DNA from: Armigeres subalbatus
Taxonomy: Eukaryota; Arthropoda; Insecta; Diptera; Culicidae
Length of the DNA stretch: 64,000 bases
Direction of reading: 5' to 3'
Assembly: GCF_024139115.2 (NCBI RefSeq)
Contig: NC_085141.1
Coordinates: 405,359,612 to 405,423,611, forward strand
Positions within the stretch are counted from its first letter, which is position 1. Every line of letters begins with the position of its first letter. A model generated the notes under the pieces. The model had not been told where the DNA came from. It worked only from the letters and a program-made list of their open reading frames with translations, and ran no database searches. Both the position numbers and the translations under genes were made by a program. This document shows positions 22,740 through 33,271 of this stretch, piece after piece.

Positions 22740-23160
22740 CTTCGTAGTCCCACTCCCCTGCAGGTACGGCGTAGAGAAAGCTGACAGCAATACTACGAAA
22801 CTTCGTGTACTGTGTGATGCCTTTTGCTCTAGATTCCTTAAATCAAGCGCTGATGATTCTGGAAGGAATTTCTCCGTTTTTTTAGTTCATCGATTTGTCA
22901 CTAATGCGGATATCGAAATTCTTTTCGACAAATTCGAGTACACCCTTCGACCTATCATCTAGCGCAACTTACCATCCCGAACCTTCGAGTTTACTATCGT
23001 TAGTTATGGCACCGCATCTGCAACTTATCTGGAAACCAAATGTCTGAAGCAGTTGGCAAAGGACGGTTCATGTAGAAATACTACAATAAAAGATCGGTGA
23101 AGTCGCCATTTTGTTTCCAATCGAACCGTCAAAAGTGGTCCCAATTCGACTTGCTTACAT
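22740..23160 (+). pseudogene. BEL/Pao reverse transcriptase remnant
   Basis: The plus strand carries the BEL/Pao signature KADSNTTKLRVLCDAF (the block usually reading KPxSxTTKLRVVFDAS). Next comes a HRFVTNADIEILF segment (family RFxISADIExM), and in another frame IVSYGTASATYLETKCLKQL (family VTYGTASAPFLATRCL). The last is the segment just before the polymerase active site. Frames are shifted and the active-site box itself is absent. The remnant stops where the RTE element at 23172 is inserted. It is part of pol of an LTR retrotransposon, inactive here. Confidence 0.8.
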
Positions 23161-23567
23161 TTTTCATCCATGGCAAATGCTGGGTAATGCGTACCACTGG
23201 TACTTCGCGTACCTGAAGGAATAAAATAGACCCCATCTCGCGGTCCTTAGCCTCTTACCCAGCAACTCCTATCCCTACCTCCCGCGGTGCTGGCCGGGAT
23301 ACGAGCAACCTTAGGGAAGATCGGGTAACCAACCACGGTGGGAACTATGGCTGTATGCTGACAGGGAAGGGGGGTTTGCTCCTCTCCGAAGGTGCAGATC
23401 TTATTGAGCGTCTGTTCTCCATGTCAGGATCGGCTCACAACAGCGTCTGTTCTCCATGTTAGGGGCGGCTGATCATCGTCCGAGTGCTAGCGAGGGACTC
23501 TAAGTGAAACTGTGCACCATGGTCCACCGGGAATAAGGAGGAATGGGCCTCCGGAAATTTAGGGGGT

Positions 23568-25640
23568 TTGGTGTCAGGCCCTGCCAGTCAGCCTTTAAAA
23601 AAACACACGCTACGAACAATCAACAAGAGAGTACGGACCGGAACCATCGGAGAAGACCACTGCGACAAAAGGACTAGCGATTGGAAACTCGGTTCGTGGA
23701 ACTGTAAATCTCTCAACTTCATCGGGAGCACACGCATACTCGCCGATGTGCTCAAGGACCGTGGATTCGGCATGGTAGCGCTGCAGGAGGTTTGTTGGAA
23801 GGGATCAATGGTGCGAACGTTTAGAGGTAATCATACCATCTACCAGAGCTGCGGCAACACACATGAGCTGGGAACAGCTTTCATAGTGATGGGCGATATG
23901 CAAAGGCGCGTGATCGGGTGGTGGCCGATCAATGAAAGAATGTGCAGGTTGAGGATCAAAGGCCGGTTCTTCAACTTCAGCATAATCAACGTCCATAGCC
24001 CACACTCCGGAAGCACTGATGATGATAAGGACGCATTCTACGCGCAGCTGGAACGTGAGTACGACAGCTGCCCAAGCCACGACGTCAAAATCATCATAGG
24101 AGATTTGAACGCTCAGGTTGGCCAAGAGGAGGAGTTTAGACCGACCATTGGAAAGTTCAGCGCTAACCGGCTGACGAACGAAAACGGCCTACGACTAATT
24201 GATTTCGCCGCCTCCAAGAATATGGCCATTCGTAGCACCTACTTCCAACACAGCCTCCCGTATCGGTACACCTGGAGATCACCACTGCAGACAGAATCAC
24301 AAATCGACCACGTTCTGATTGATGGACGGCACTTCTCCGACATTATCGACGTCAGGACATATCGTGGCGCTAACATCGACTCTGACCACTATCTGGTGAT
24401 GGTTAAACTGCGCCCAAAACTATCCGTCATCAACAATGTTCGGTACCGACGACCGCCGCGATACGACCTAGAGCGACTGAAGCAACCTGATGTCGCCACT
24501 GCATACGCGCAGCATCTCGAGGCAGCGTTGCCGGAAGAGGGCGAGCTCGATGGGGCCCCTCTTGAGGACTGCTGGAGTACAGTTAAAGCAGCCATTAACG
24601 ACGCAGCGGAGAACAACGTCGGGTATATGGGTCGAAGTCGACGGAACGATTGGTTCGACGAAGAGTGCAGACAGATTCTGGAGAAGAAGGACGCAGCGCG
24701 GGCGGTCGCGCTGCAGCAAGGTACCCGGCAGAACGTGGAACGTTATAGACGGAAGCGGAGACAGCAGACCCGCCTTTTTCAGGAGAAGAAACGCCGCCTG
24801 GAAGAAGCGGAGTGCGAGGAGATGGAACAGCTGTGCCGTTCTCAAGATACACGCAAATTCTATCAGAAGCTCAACGCATCCCGCAAAGGCTTCGTGCCGC
24901 GAGCCGAAATGTGCCGGGATAAGGATGGGAGCATCTTGACGGACGAACGTGTGGTAATCGAAAGGTGGAAGCAGCACTACGAGGAACATCTGAATGGCGC
25001 TGAGAGTACAGGCAGTGAAAGTCAAGGCAGCGGAGGAGATGACTACGTCAGTTCAGCGGACGATGGAAGCCAACCAGCCCCCACCTTGAGGGAAGTTAAG
25101 GATGCCATTCAACAGCTAAAGACCAATAAAGCAGCTGGTAAGGATGGTATTGGAGCTGAGCTCATCAAGATGGGCCCGGAAAAGCTGGCCACTTGCCTGC
25201 ACAAACTGATAGTCAGAATCTGGGAAACCGAACAGCTACCGGAGGAGTGGAAGGAAGGGGTTATATGCCCCATCTACAAGAAAGGCGACAAACTGGAGTG
25301 TGAGAACTTTCGAGCGATCACCATCCTTAATGCCGCCTACAAAGTGATATCCCAGATCATCTTCCGTCGTCTGTCACCATTAGTGAACGAGTTCGTGGGA
25401 AGTTATCAAGCCGGCTTCGTTGACGGCCGCTCGACAACGGACCAGATCTTTACTGTACGGCAAATCCTTCAAAAATGCCGTGAATACCAGGTCCCAACGC
25501 ATCATATGTTCGTTGATTTCAAGGCGGCATACGACAGTATAGACCGCGTAGAGCTATGGAAAATTATGGACGAGAACAGCTTCCCTGGGAAGCTTACCAG
25601 ACTGATCAAAGCAACGGTGGATGGTGTGAAAACTGTGTGA
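23568..25640 (+). CDS. RTE endonuclease-reverse transcriptase, N-terminal part
   Basis: The open frame of 690 codons encodes an AP-endonuclease-like domain (residues about 40-290) followed by a basic linker and reverse transcriptase (about 500-690). Endonuclease residues are all in place: WNCKSLN (N45), LQEVCWK (E74), NVHSPH, IIGDLNAQVG (about 175-184), QIDHVLIDG and SDHYLV (272-277). Reverse transcriptase shows KAAGKDGIGAELI, FRAITILNAAYKVI, YQAGFVDGRSTTDQ and motif A FVDFKAAYDS (648-657). The frame ends prematurely, after GVKTV, because one base is missing between 25628 and 25629 relative to the copies at 38.0 and 61.8 kb. The frame opens at a TTG codon; the first in-frame ATG (23772) would remove N45. 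An upstream ATG at 23543 is one base out of frame, across an A7 run at 23598-23604. Confidence 0.93.
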   Translation: MVSGPASQPLKKHTLRTINKRVRTGTIGEDHCDKRTSDWKLGSWNCKSLNFIGSTRILADVLKDRGFGMVALQEVCWKGSMVRTFRGNHTIYQSCGNTHELGTAFIVMGDMQRRVIGWWPINERMCRLRIKGRFFNFSIINVHSPHSGSTDDDKDAFYAQLEREYDSCPSHDVKIIIGDLNAQVGQEEEFRPTIGKFSANRLTNENGLRLIDFAASKNMAIRSTYFQHSLPYRYTWRSPLQTESQIDHVLIDGRHFSDIIDVRTYRGANIDSDHYLVMVKLRPKLSVINNVRYRRPPRYDLERLKQPDVATAYAQHLEAALPEEGELDGAPLEDCWSTVKAAINDAAENNVGYMGRSRRNDWFDEECRQILEKKDAARAVALQQGTRQNVERYRRKRRQQTRLFQEKKRRLEEAECEEMEQLCRSQDTRKFYQKLNASRKGFVPRAEMCRDKDGSILTDERVVIERWKQHYEEHLNGAESTGSESQGSGGDDYVSSADDGSQPAPTLREVKDAIQQLKTNKAAGKDGIGAELIKMGPEKLATCLHKLIVRIWETEQLPEEWKEGVICPIYKKGDKLECENFRAITILNAAYKVISQIIFRRLSPLVNEFVGSYQAGFVDGRSTTDQIFTVRQILQKCREYQVPTHHMFVDFKAAYDSIDRVELWKIMDENSFPGKLTRLIKATVDGVKTV

Positions 25641-26599
25641 AGATTTCGGGCGAACACTCCAGTTCGTTCGAATCGCGCCGGGGACTAAGACAAGGTGATG
25701 GACTTTCGTGCCTGTTGTTCAACATTGCGCTAGAAGGTGTCATGCGGAGAGCCGGGTGTAACAGCCGAGGTACGATTTTCAACAGATCCAGTCAATTTAT
25801 TTGCTTCGCGGATGACATGGACATTGTCGGCCGAACATTTGCAAAGGTGGCAGAACTGTACACCCGCCTGAAACGTGAAGCAACAAAAGTTGGGCTGGTG
25901 GTGAATGCGTCAAAGACAAAGTACATGCTTGTGGGCGGAACCGAGCGCGACAGGGCCCGCCTGGGAAGCAGTGTTACGATATACGGGGATACCTTCGAGG
26001 TGGTCGAGGAATTCGTCTACCTCGGATCCTTGCTAACGGCTGACAACAACGTTAGTCGTGAAATACGTAGGCGCATCATCTGTGGAAGTCGGGCCTACTA
26101 CGGGCTCCAGAAGAAACTGCGGTCGAAAAAGATTCGCCACCGCACCAAATGTGTCATGTACAAGACGTTAATAAGACCGGTAGTCCTCTACGGACATGAA
26201 ACATGGACAATGCTCGAGGAGGACTTGCAAGCACTCAGAGTATTCGAGAGACGGGTGCTTAGGACCATCTTTGGCGGTGTGCAAGAAGACGGTGTGTGGC
26301 GGCGAAGAATGAACCATGAGCTCGCCCAACTCTACGGCGAACCCAGTATCCAGAAGGTAGCTAAAGCCGGAAGGGTACGATGGGCAGGACATGTTGCAAG
26401 AATGCCGGACAGCAACCCTGCAAAGATGGTGTTCGCTTCCGATCCGGCAGGTACGAGACGGCGTGGAGCGCAGCGAGCGAGATGGGCAGACCAGGTGCAG
26501 AACGACTTGGCGAGCGTGGGGCGTATCCGAGGATGGAGAGATGCGGCCTCGAACCGTGCATTGTGGCGTCAAATTGTTGATTCAGTGTTATCTGTTTAG
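25556..26599 (+). CDS. RTE reverse transcriptase C-terminal part (after frameshift)
   Basis: This frame continues the protein broken at 25628. From about 25631 it reads NCVKISGEHSSSFESRRGLR, then GLRQGDGLSCLLFN and the catalytic FADDMD box (residues 84-89). The conserved C-terminal domain follows: LIRPVVLYGHETWTM, RRRMNHELAQLYGEPS, RVRWAGHVARMPDSNPAKM and GTRRRGAQRARWADQV. It stops at 26599, just before the 3' tail. The first 25 codons overlap the upstream frame and are not real protein. The part after the break has no further stops, so inactivation by the single-base loss looks recent. Minus-strand frames over 26168-26572 are antisense shadows. Confidence 0.92.
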   Translation: MENYGREQLPWEAYQTDQSNGGWCENCVKISGEHSSSFESRRGLRQGDGLSCLLFNIALEGVMRRAGCNSRGTIFNRSSQFICFADDMDIVGRTFAKVAELYTRLKREATKVGLVVNASKTKYMLVGGTERDRARLGSSVTIYGDTFEVVEEFVYLGSLLTADNNVSREIRRRIICGSRAYYGLQKKLRSKKIRHRTKCVMYKTLIRPVVLYGHETWTMLEEDLQALRVFERRVLRTIFGGVQEDGVWRRRMNHELAQLYGEPSIQKVAKAGRVRWAGHVARMPDSNPAKMVFASDPAGTRRRGAQRARWADQVQNDLASVGRIRGWRDAASNRALWRQIVDSVLSV

Positions 26600-26639
26600 A
26601 TGTTAACTAAATAAATGAAATGAACATTTTTCATCCATA

Positions 26640-27160
26640 AGAAGCAAATCCACGAGACGAGCCAGACGAGCCTTGGGCTGAAAGTATCGATAATCAAGAC
26701 ATAAAAAAAGCAGGCAAGAAGTTCAAGTGCTCAGGGATGGGAAAAATCAAATTTTCAATGTTTGACCGTTACATTTTGAACTCTTTTTCCTTACTACCAT
26801 CAAACCATAATGCCAAATATAAGATATAACGGAACTGTTGACAATTAGCTGATATTAGTAAAGATTAATGTTTGAATGAAAATTCTGTGTTTACTATCGT
26901 TTGAGTGCAACATTTGAGAAGTTGTCGCCGGCGACAACTCGCCTACTGTTTTCACGTGAACAGTTTTCACATGAAAATTGCAATCATTATCGTTTGATGA
27001 TGATTTAGCACAACACTGCAAGTGCTGCCAGTCTTATTTTTACGATATCATGCATTTTCATACGTTGCCATTTCGATTTTTTTTATTCCGCCGGTCTCTG
27101 GTTGTAGGGTTGCTAGGTTCATAAGGAATATATAAAGGAGAAGATTTCTGCCAGCGGCCA
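26640..27160. other. No gene; contains a 20-bp perfect palindrome
   Basis: AT-rich sequence with agttgtcgccggcgacaact at 26920-26939, an isolated perfect palindrome, followed by echoing cagttttcacgtgaa and cagttttcacatgaa. Function unknown. Confidence 0.45.
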
Positions 27161-27167
27161 CCGGGAT

Positions 27168-27522
27168 GGGAAGAGTCATTTGGTCGAAACCCATTCGGCC
27201 GAAAGCCATTTGACCGAATACCACTAGGCCGAAAGTTGTTTGGCCGAATATACCATTAGGCCGAAAGGGTCGTTTGACCGAAAGGGTCGTTTGGCCGAAA
27301 GGGTCATTTGGCCGAAAGGGTCATTTGGCTGAATGGGTCATTTAGCCGAAAGGGTCATTTAGCCGAAATAGTCATCAGGCCAAAAGGGTCATTAGGTTGA
27401 AAGTGTCATTCGGCCGAATGGGTCATTTGGCCGAAAGGGTAATTTAGCTGAAAGGGTCATTAGGCTCATTAGGCTGAAAGTATCATTCGGCCGAAAGGCT
27501 CATTTGGCCGAAATGAGAAGAG
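27168..27522. repeat. Minisatellite, ggccgaaagggtcattt unit
   Basis: About 18-20 units of 16-18 bases, with variants such as ttagccgaaagggtcat, ttggccgaatgggtcat and ttaggctgaaagtatcat. The left part is more diverged than the centre, the usual pattern of an expanding array. Confidence 0.92.
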
Positions 27523-28246
27523 ACGTCTCACTTCTCACTCTTCTTTTTTCCCGTCTCACTGTAAAAAGTGAGAAACGCAAAATGAGTAGTGAGACGTCTC
27601 ACCAGTAGAGTAGAGTGGGGCAAGAGTGCGCGTGGGGTAAGAGTACGTTTTCGATTTTTTGAAGAGTTCTGACCAACTACTTTCATGTGTAATTGTAAAC
27701 GATTTGAATAAACAACAAGGGAGATATGATAATAGTTAATTTTCTAGTCATTTTCCTAAAAATAATTGTATTTTCGCAACTAGTATTTCATTACCATATA
27801 TACGGTCAATCAGGTGAATATTATACCATTTCGATAACCTATTGTATAGAGTATTTTATTTTGCAAAACATTAATTCGGTTGGAACGGGTGGGGCAAGAG
27901 TTCGCATGTGAACCTTTAAGTTCTGTTGCCAAACCCGTATCCCCGACCGAAATAAGACTACTTCCAAAGCGTAAAGATCCACTACAAAGAAAAAAGGGAC
28001 AAAAATTAAAAATTATCACAAGTTCTCCTTTTAAAGATAAGTAATTTGGTGTTAGAAAGGACGAACAAAGCACTGAAGCGGAATAATAACATTGTATTTG
28101 GTACTGTTTTACACGTATACAAAGTCCGAAAACACAATTGCATCTAAATGATAATCCTTTAATCAGAAGAAACATCCATAAATTACGCAACGCTGTGGTT
28201 GTGGCTGCGAGATGCATGACGATGCATAGAATTTTTAGAGGACTCA

Positions 28247-28354
28247 TATAAAGGCGGAGAGGTGATGAAATGGTCAAATTTTCCGTTACGTAATTAGTGA
28301 TATAAAGGTGGAGAGGTGATGAAATAGTCAAACTTTCCGTTACGTAATTAGTGA
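28247..28354. repeat. Two-copy tandem duplication, about 54-bp unit
   Basis: The segment atataaaggcggagaggtga through ttccgttacgtaattagtg is repeated head-to-tail with three substitutions. The unit ends in acgtaattagtg, which is also the terminal sequence of the MITE at 28793-28943. Confidence 0.85.
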
Positions 28355-28792
28355 TCTTTCTTTAAAGAAAATTCCTTTGTGCAAGCCATCTGGTATATTT
28401 TTACTTCTGTAGCTTTTTTTGTATACAATAAAAAAAAAAATTTGTGTGAAAGTTCATATTTCTAGGACCGCCTCCCTCTTTTCAGGGTTGCGTAATCTTT
28501 GAACATTCTATAATATACTTTCAATAATCATCAACTAAATATTATTTACTCTTATTTGTGTTAATGTATACTTGAAACACATGATTGGAAAATTGTGTAC
28601 TCTTACCCCACCCAATGCGAACTCTTACCTCACCGGTGGGGTAAAAGTGCGTTTTTCACATGTCTTGCAACCAGGGTTCTACTAAAACGAATTACAATAA
28701 TTTCAATATTTTTCCACTGGGTAACATAAAGGAAGAGTATACGAATCTTCGACATTGATGTGAAATGCAGAAGCATGCTTCATAAGAGGCCG

Positions 28793-28943
28793 TACACTAA
28801 TTACGTAGCCAATATCTCTGGGTTTTTCAACCCCCCTCCCCCCATGTAAGATTTTTCCCATACACATATTTTTCTTATTTATATAGAGCGTAAGAAAATG
28901 GCAAATCCCCCCTCCCCCCATAAGTGCTTACGTAATTAGTGTA
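28793..28943. mobile_element. 151-bp MITE with tacactaattacgta ends
   Basis: TACACTAATTACGTA at the left and its exact reverse complement at the right (28929-28943) enclose C-rich and G-rich halves. It lies inside the 27603-29010 element. A half copy of the same family is at about 62484-62548. Confidence 0.8.
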
Positions 28944-29010
28944 TGACCCTTAAGGGCTACATGATCGATTAAAAACTAAGTGCGCACTCTTGCCCCACTC
29001 TACTCTACTG

Positions 29011-31017
29011 AGATTTTCATTTTCATTGAGAGATGTCACGCGAAATTTATATTTTATTCTCTCTCGCTTTCATAAAAAATAAAATCAAAGAAAGGAATTC
29101 CACTAAATTTTCACGGATTTTTATTTCATGAAAGCGCATCAAACTATTGCAAACCAGCTGTTTCTACTTCAATAATGTTACTTCTAACCTAAAATTTAGA
29201 ACTCAAAACAAAGCAACATTCCCATCATGACTGCTTGTAATATGACAGGTGACCGGGAACCCGCTACATTTTCATATGGCCTCTTGAAAATGAAAATGAC
29301 ACTGTTTTCGCTTTCATATGATGATCACGGAATCTACCAGTACTGCGTCTCACTGCCCACTTCACACTACTCACTTTTTCACACTTTATTGGCTTCGCTC
29401 GACTCCTTCGCGATAGAAAATATTTATTGCGAATCGATTGTGGGAAGTGTAAAATCTAGGTGCAGAAAATCCCGTGGATATTATTTCATGTGACATGTAT
29501 CCAGCGTAGCTCCAAGTAAACGCATTTTGGTGATACGGTCCACCATGTCTCTTTCAACCGTCGCGGTTCTGGTCGCCTCTAAGTTCTCGAACCTTTTTTT
29601 GATTTCCCAGCTTAACGCAATCGTCCAGAGATCAATATCAGCAGTCAAGCGATCTGGCTGACCTGAGATGGGGAGAAAAGGCAGACCGGCGAGTCTCCCA
29701 AATCGCGACGAAGCGAAAGCGATAGACAAAACTCTGCCCCTCTCATCCTAATCTGTGACTACCAGGTCAGTTGAAAAGTTTGTATATGTATATATCGGCC
29801 GGTATATGTTGAAGTCGCCATAAAAATAAACTCTATAACATTTACACTCTTGCAGATGCTTCGTAAATCTAATCACGCAATACCAAACCGTCTCTTCGGC
29901 ACTAACCATCTGGTAGTGTGAGAAAATCCAATCTACATTCGGAAAGGTTTTTTTGATCTCCCAATACTGTAATTTCCATGTATCACTATAAGCAGCCCAG
30001 TATCGAATTAGTTTGTACACACCCAAGTGAAATGTTACTAGTTTTATTCCACTCTAGAATTGGTTTTCAAAATCAAATTATAAGAATAACCAATAGAACC
30101 CACTGTTCGCAACTGCGCTAACCCCTTGATCATTCAACCCTGATGACAACGAGTTCGTCGTTGTCCTATGCTTTCGGCTTTACCTATCTTTAAGCTGAGA
30201 CTCTATAAAGAGTAAAAAATCGCCAGCAGAGACCGTTGTTGTCCTTCACTCGCGCTTGTTTCTATCTATCAGTTGTGATTAGGTCACAGTCCGAAATGGT
30301 ATCGCGAATCGTTTGGCCTTTTAACCTGAGCGATGGAATTGGAACCACTGCATGCTTGGATAGGTTTTTTTTTGGCTTTTTAATCGGTTCTTCAAACGCT
30401 GGACTTGCGCAACGCTTTCTTTCGCTATCAGATAAATTAGTTAGAATAGTGTATGTCCAGCCGAAGCAAAGACATCCGGGATACTTATATCACCATTTCG
30501 ATTCGTTTCTCTGGACCTGCTGATCTACGGCGAGGACAACTGTCCTATTGATGTAGCTTTGGAATTTGCATTCATACGGTTTGAAATAAGGACTCGCTAC
30601 TCTCTGGTTGACATCGTACCATAAAGGAAACTGTAATCGGCTTCAACCGTTGTATACATTTATGGATTGATTTGAACCTATCAACTACCGCTGTTGAGCT
30701 TCAAAGCTTTAAGGATTTAGATAACTGGCACGAAGAGGAAGAGATGTTATCAATTTTCCCGGATGAGTGAACCTTTTACAGTATACTGCCGAAGCTAGAC
30801 ACGGAAAATACACAATTTTAAATGAAATCTATCCTCTTCGCAGTGTCATTTTTCTGATGACCCCAGTTCTCGGCCTTCGCCGGAAAATACACCGCTGTTG
30901 GCCGAAGCCGACATTATTTGCTTACTACACCGTATATTTTCCTCCTAGTTGTGCTTTTGATCGAGTTGTCGGTGGAATCATTCTGAACCTGGAAAATCAA
31001 CTGTATTAGAGCAACGC
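29011..31017. other. No confident gene; possible decayed LTR-element 5' region
   Basis: Short minus-strand frames at 29481-29729 and 29748-30026 share the phrase EIKK plus F but match no family I know. From about 30180 the sequence (gagactctataaagagt, then gtgattaggtcacagtccg) could be the LTR and leader of the BEL/Pao element whose gag follows at 31018. I cannot fix LTR borders. Confidence 0.35.
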
Positions 31018-32520
31018 AACTTTCCTGCCGGTCAACATGAAACCTGAATCCAAGAAATCACCGACGATGAGGGCTCTGACTGCGAGGTTGAAGGAAATCC
31101 TGCTATCCTTCACCGATATTGACAGGTTCGTTCAATGATTCAAAGAAACAACTACTTCCACCGAAATCGAGATCCGTTTGGGTAAGTTGGACGAGCTTTG
31201 GGAGAACTTCAGTGAGGCGTTAGTCGAAATATTTTCACATGAGGAATATAACCCGGATAGTACTATGGAATTCAGCGACCGGTATTGATGGACAAGCTCT
31301 ATGAGTTACAGAGACCACAGGATTTGGATAACTCCGTCGGAGGAGGTGATGGATCGACGCATGGAAGCTTGGACCACGTACGTCTGCCACAGATTACTCT
31401 ACAAACGTTCGGAATCATCGACGACTTGTTCAGTTTTCTCCTCTCTTATTCATTGGAAGGTGAAGCTTCCAGAGGTGGAGAATTTTCACTAACTTGAAAG
31501 GATGCCTCCAAGGTGAACCAAGAGCGTTAATCGATCCTCTGCCAGTAACGAAGGCCAATTATCAGGTGGCGTGGAATCTATTGGTGAAACGATATAATAA
31601 TAGTAAGCAACTTAAGAAGCGCCAAGTCCAAGCCCTATTGAAGTACATTAACCAAGGAATCTGCTGTCGACTTACATAATCTTTTCGAAGGCTTTGAGAG
31701 AATAGTGCAGACTCTCGAATCAGATCATGCAACCGATCGACTATAAGGATCTTTTGCTTGTGAACATCTTTACGGCTCGTTTGGAACCGATCACTCGGAG
31801 GGAGTGGGAAGAGGTTTCATCTACCAAGCAACATGATAGACTCGACAATTTGCGTGATTTTCTGCAACGTAGAGTTCAAGTTCTTTACTGTTTGCCATCG
31901 AGATCGACTGATTCCAGCGCTTCAGGACAGGTACAGCAATTGTCAAAATAAAAGCCGAAACCGGTGAAGACCAGCTATAGTTCCGCTCAAACGTCAAAGG
32001 TTCTTTGTGCAGCTTGCTCTTCGGACCACTTTATCTTTCATTGTAAGGAGTTCCAACGTTTAACAGTTGCTGACAAGGACAACTTTCTAAAATCGAATGG
32101 GCTTTGTCGGAATTGTTTTAGGGCAGGACACCATGCCAAGGATTGTCATTCCAAATATAGCTGCAAGATTTGTAAGGGACGTCACCATACTCTTGCATGT
32201 TTCAAGCCAGCAAGAGAGAATGATGGAAGAAATACGGCAGATGCAGGCAGCATGCTGCCTTCTGCTTCTTTGGAGCAACAGGACTCATCCCGATCGTCTT
32301 CCAATCAAGTGACCAACGAGGCGGCTACAGGGACTGTAGTATCCACTACGGCTCATCAGCAATCTTATCAAGTTCTGCTGGCCACGGCAGTGGTTGTGCT
32401 TGAAGACAATAATGGAAATCGCATTCCTGCTCGCGCCCTATTGGATTCAGGATAGGAAAGTAATTTTGTTACGGACAGTTTAAGTCAGCAGTTGAAGGTA
32501 AAATTAGGTCGACTGGATAT
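31018..32520 (+). pseudogene. BEL/Pao gag and start of aspartic protease, decayed
   Basis: Fragments in shifting frames follow BEL/Pao order. MRALTARLKEILLSF and FKETTTSTEIEIRLGKLDEL are the gag N-terminus, with an in-frame stop between them. KGCLQGEPRALIDPLPVT and VAWNLLVKRYNNSKQLKKRQ are the conserved gag domain. A long frame (31964-32455) then carries zinc knuckles: CRNCFRAGHHAKDC (CX2CX4HX4C, residues 48-61) and CKICKGRHHTLAC. It ends at the protease active site ARALLDSG, where the next codon is a stop. Coding sequence can be followed a little further (ESNFVTDSLSQQLK) and is cut off near 32520 by repeat family R. In an intact element these products pack the RNA and process the polyprotein; here the multiple stops make it inactive. 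Confidence 0.85.
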
Positions 32521-32523
32521 ATC

Positions 32524-33219
32524 TGTCGTAGCCAAACGATTTGTCCTTCTTCTCCGTGGAAAACAGGCTTTGGACACCGATAAAGAATCAGCGTCCTTCC
32601 GCCTTGAAAAACAAACACTAGATGATTTTCATTTATTCATTCGAACAATCTAGAATTTCCTGTCGGCCTACTGCGATTGAATTTCAAATTTCTTTTCATT
32701 AGCTTCTTAGTCTGAGATGAGATAAGACATCTAGTTGTCCTTTTATGCAACCATTTTGCTGTCAGAAAAGACCAGTTCCTATTCGTCGATTTGACAAACG
32801 CCGGTAAGCACAGCGTCGCGTTATTTCCCAAGTGGGTAATTTGTTATTGCTTTCGCCGTGCTGCTAGTAGTCGGGGTTTTTTCAACATAGATGTTGTCAT
32901 AACAAGTGAACTTGAAAAAACACTAATTTCGCGGTTGTGAATGCAAAAGGGAATGAAAGTATATTTGTTGTAATTATGTTAACAATCGTAGGTAGGAATT
33001 ATCTTTCGAAGGATTAGTTTTCTATAATTAGTGGTGTGAGCTAATTCGTCTTGTCCCTTTTATTTATTCAAAAAGAGATGGTCGCACTGCACTCGTCGTC
33101 AATAGAATCGTGATGAAAATTTTGTGAGGGCATGCAGCTTTGAGTTGTCTTATCTCATCTCAGTTCTTAGTATGCTGGCATTTCAAATACCTACTACGAT
33201 TGAATTTCAAATTTGTTAT
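32524..33219 (+). repeat. Repeat family R, copy C, split by a MITE
   Basis: A diverged copy of the 623-912 unit starts at tgtcgtagccaa. It runs through ttggacac (32565) to cttcttagt (32711) and resumes at ttcttagtatgctggcattt (33164) to about 33219. The gap is exactly the MITE at 32712-33163. Confidence 0.8.
32712..33163. mobile_element. 452-bp hAT-like MITE with 8-bp TSD
   Basis: The ends CTGAGATGAGATAAGACA and TGTCTTATCTCATCTCAG-like sequence are inverted copies over about 17-18 bases. The octamer ttcttagt is duplicated at 32704-32711 and 33164-33171. The unoccupied site is visible in family R copies A and B, where ttcttagt occurs once. Eight-base duplications are typical of hAT elements (P and Merlin also make 8 bp). 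No coding sequence. Confidence 0.88.
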
Positions 33220-33271
33220 CTTTTGCCTTTCTCGTACAACAAAGTTGTACCGAAAGACTATCATTTCACTC

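Larger units (their letters stand above)
23172..26627 (+). mobile_element. Full-length RTE-clade non-LTR retrotransposon (3.45 kb)
   Basis: The 11-mer ttttcatccat lies at 23161-23171 and 26628-26638, immediately outside the element; upstream of it both sides also read aca plus T, so the duplication may be 14 bp with one T length difference. The element has a GC-richer 5' untranslated region of about 370 bp, in which gcgtctgttctccatgt is present twice (23408 and 23443). Then come endonuclease, reverse transcriptase and the C-terminal domain, and a short AT-rich 3' tail (actaaataaatgaaatgaac). RTE elements of this kind (JAM1 in Aedes aegypti) mobilise by nicking the target and copying RNA directly into it. 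It is the only complete copy in the window and inserted next to or within a BEL/Pao remnant. Confidence 0.9.
27603..29010. mobile_element. 1.4-kb inverted-end element with ggggcaagagtgcgc termini
   Basis: Left end cagtagagtagagtggggca and the right end are reverse complements over about 29 bases (27603-27631 and 28982-29010). An outermost TA inside each end may be the target duplication. The motif ggggcaagagt or ggggtaagagt is repeated near both ends in both orientations, at about 27617, 27634, 27891, 28600, 28618 and 28637. There is no transposase frame. The element is embedded in gagacgtctcac-type inverted sequence (27530-27600). Confidence 0.8.

Noticed and set aside
27168..27522. CRISPR-like array of 17-bp repeats
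   Set aside because: The units are directly adjacent without unique spacers; it is a minisatellite in a eukaryotic genome.
29748..30026. Minus-strand frame with YGDFNIYRP, considered as an endonuclease fragment
   Set aside because: GDFN alone is not enough; none of the other endonuclease motifs is present.
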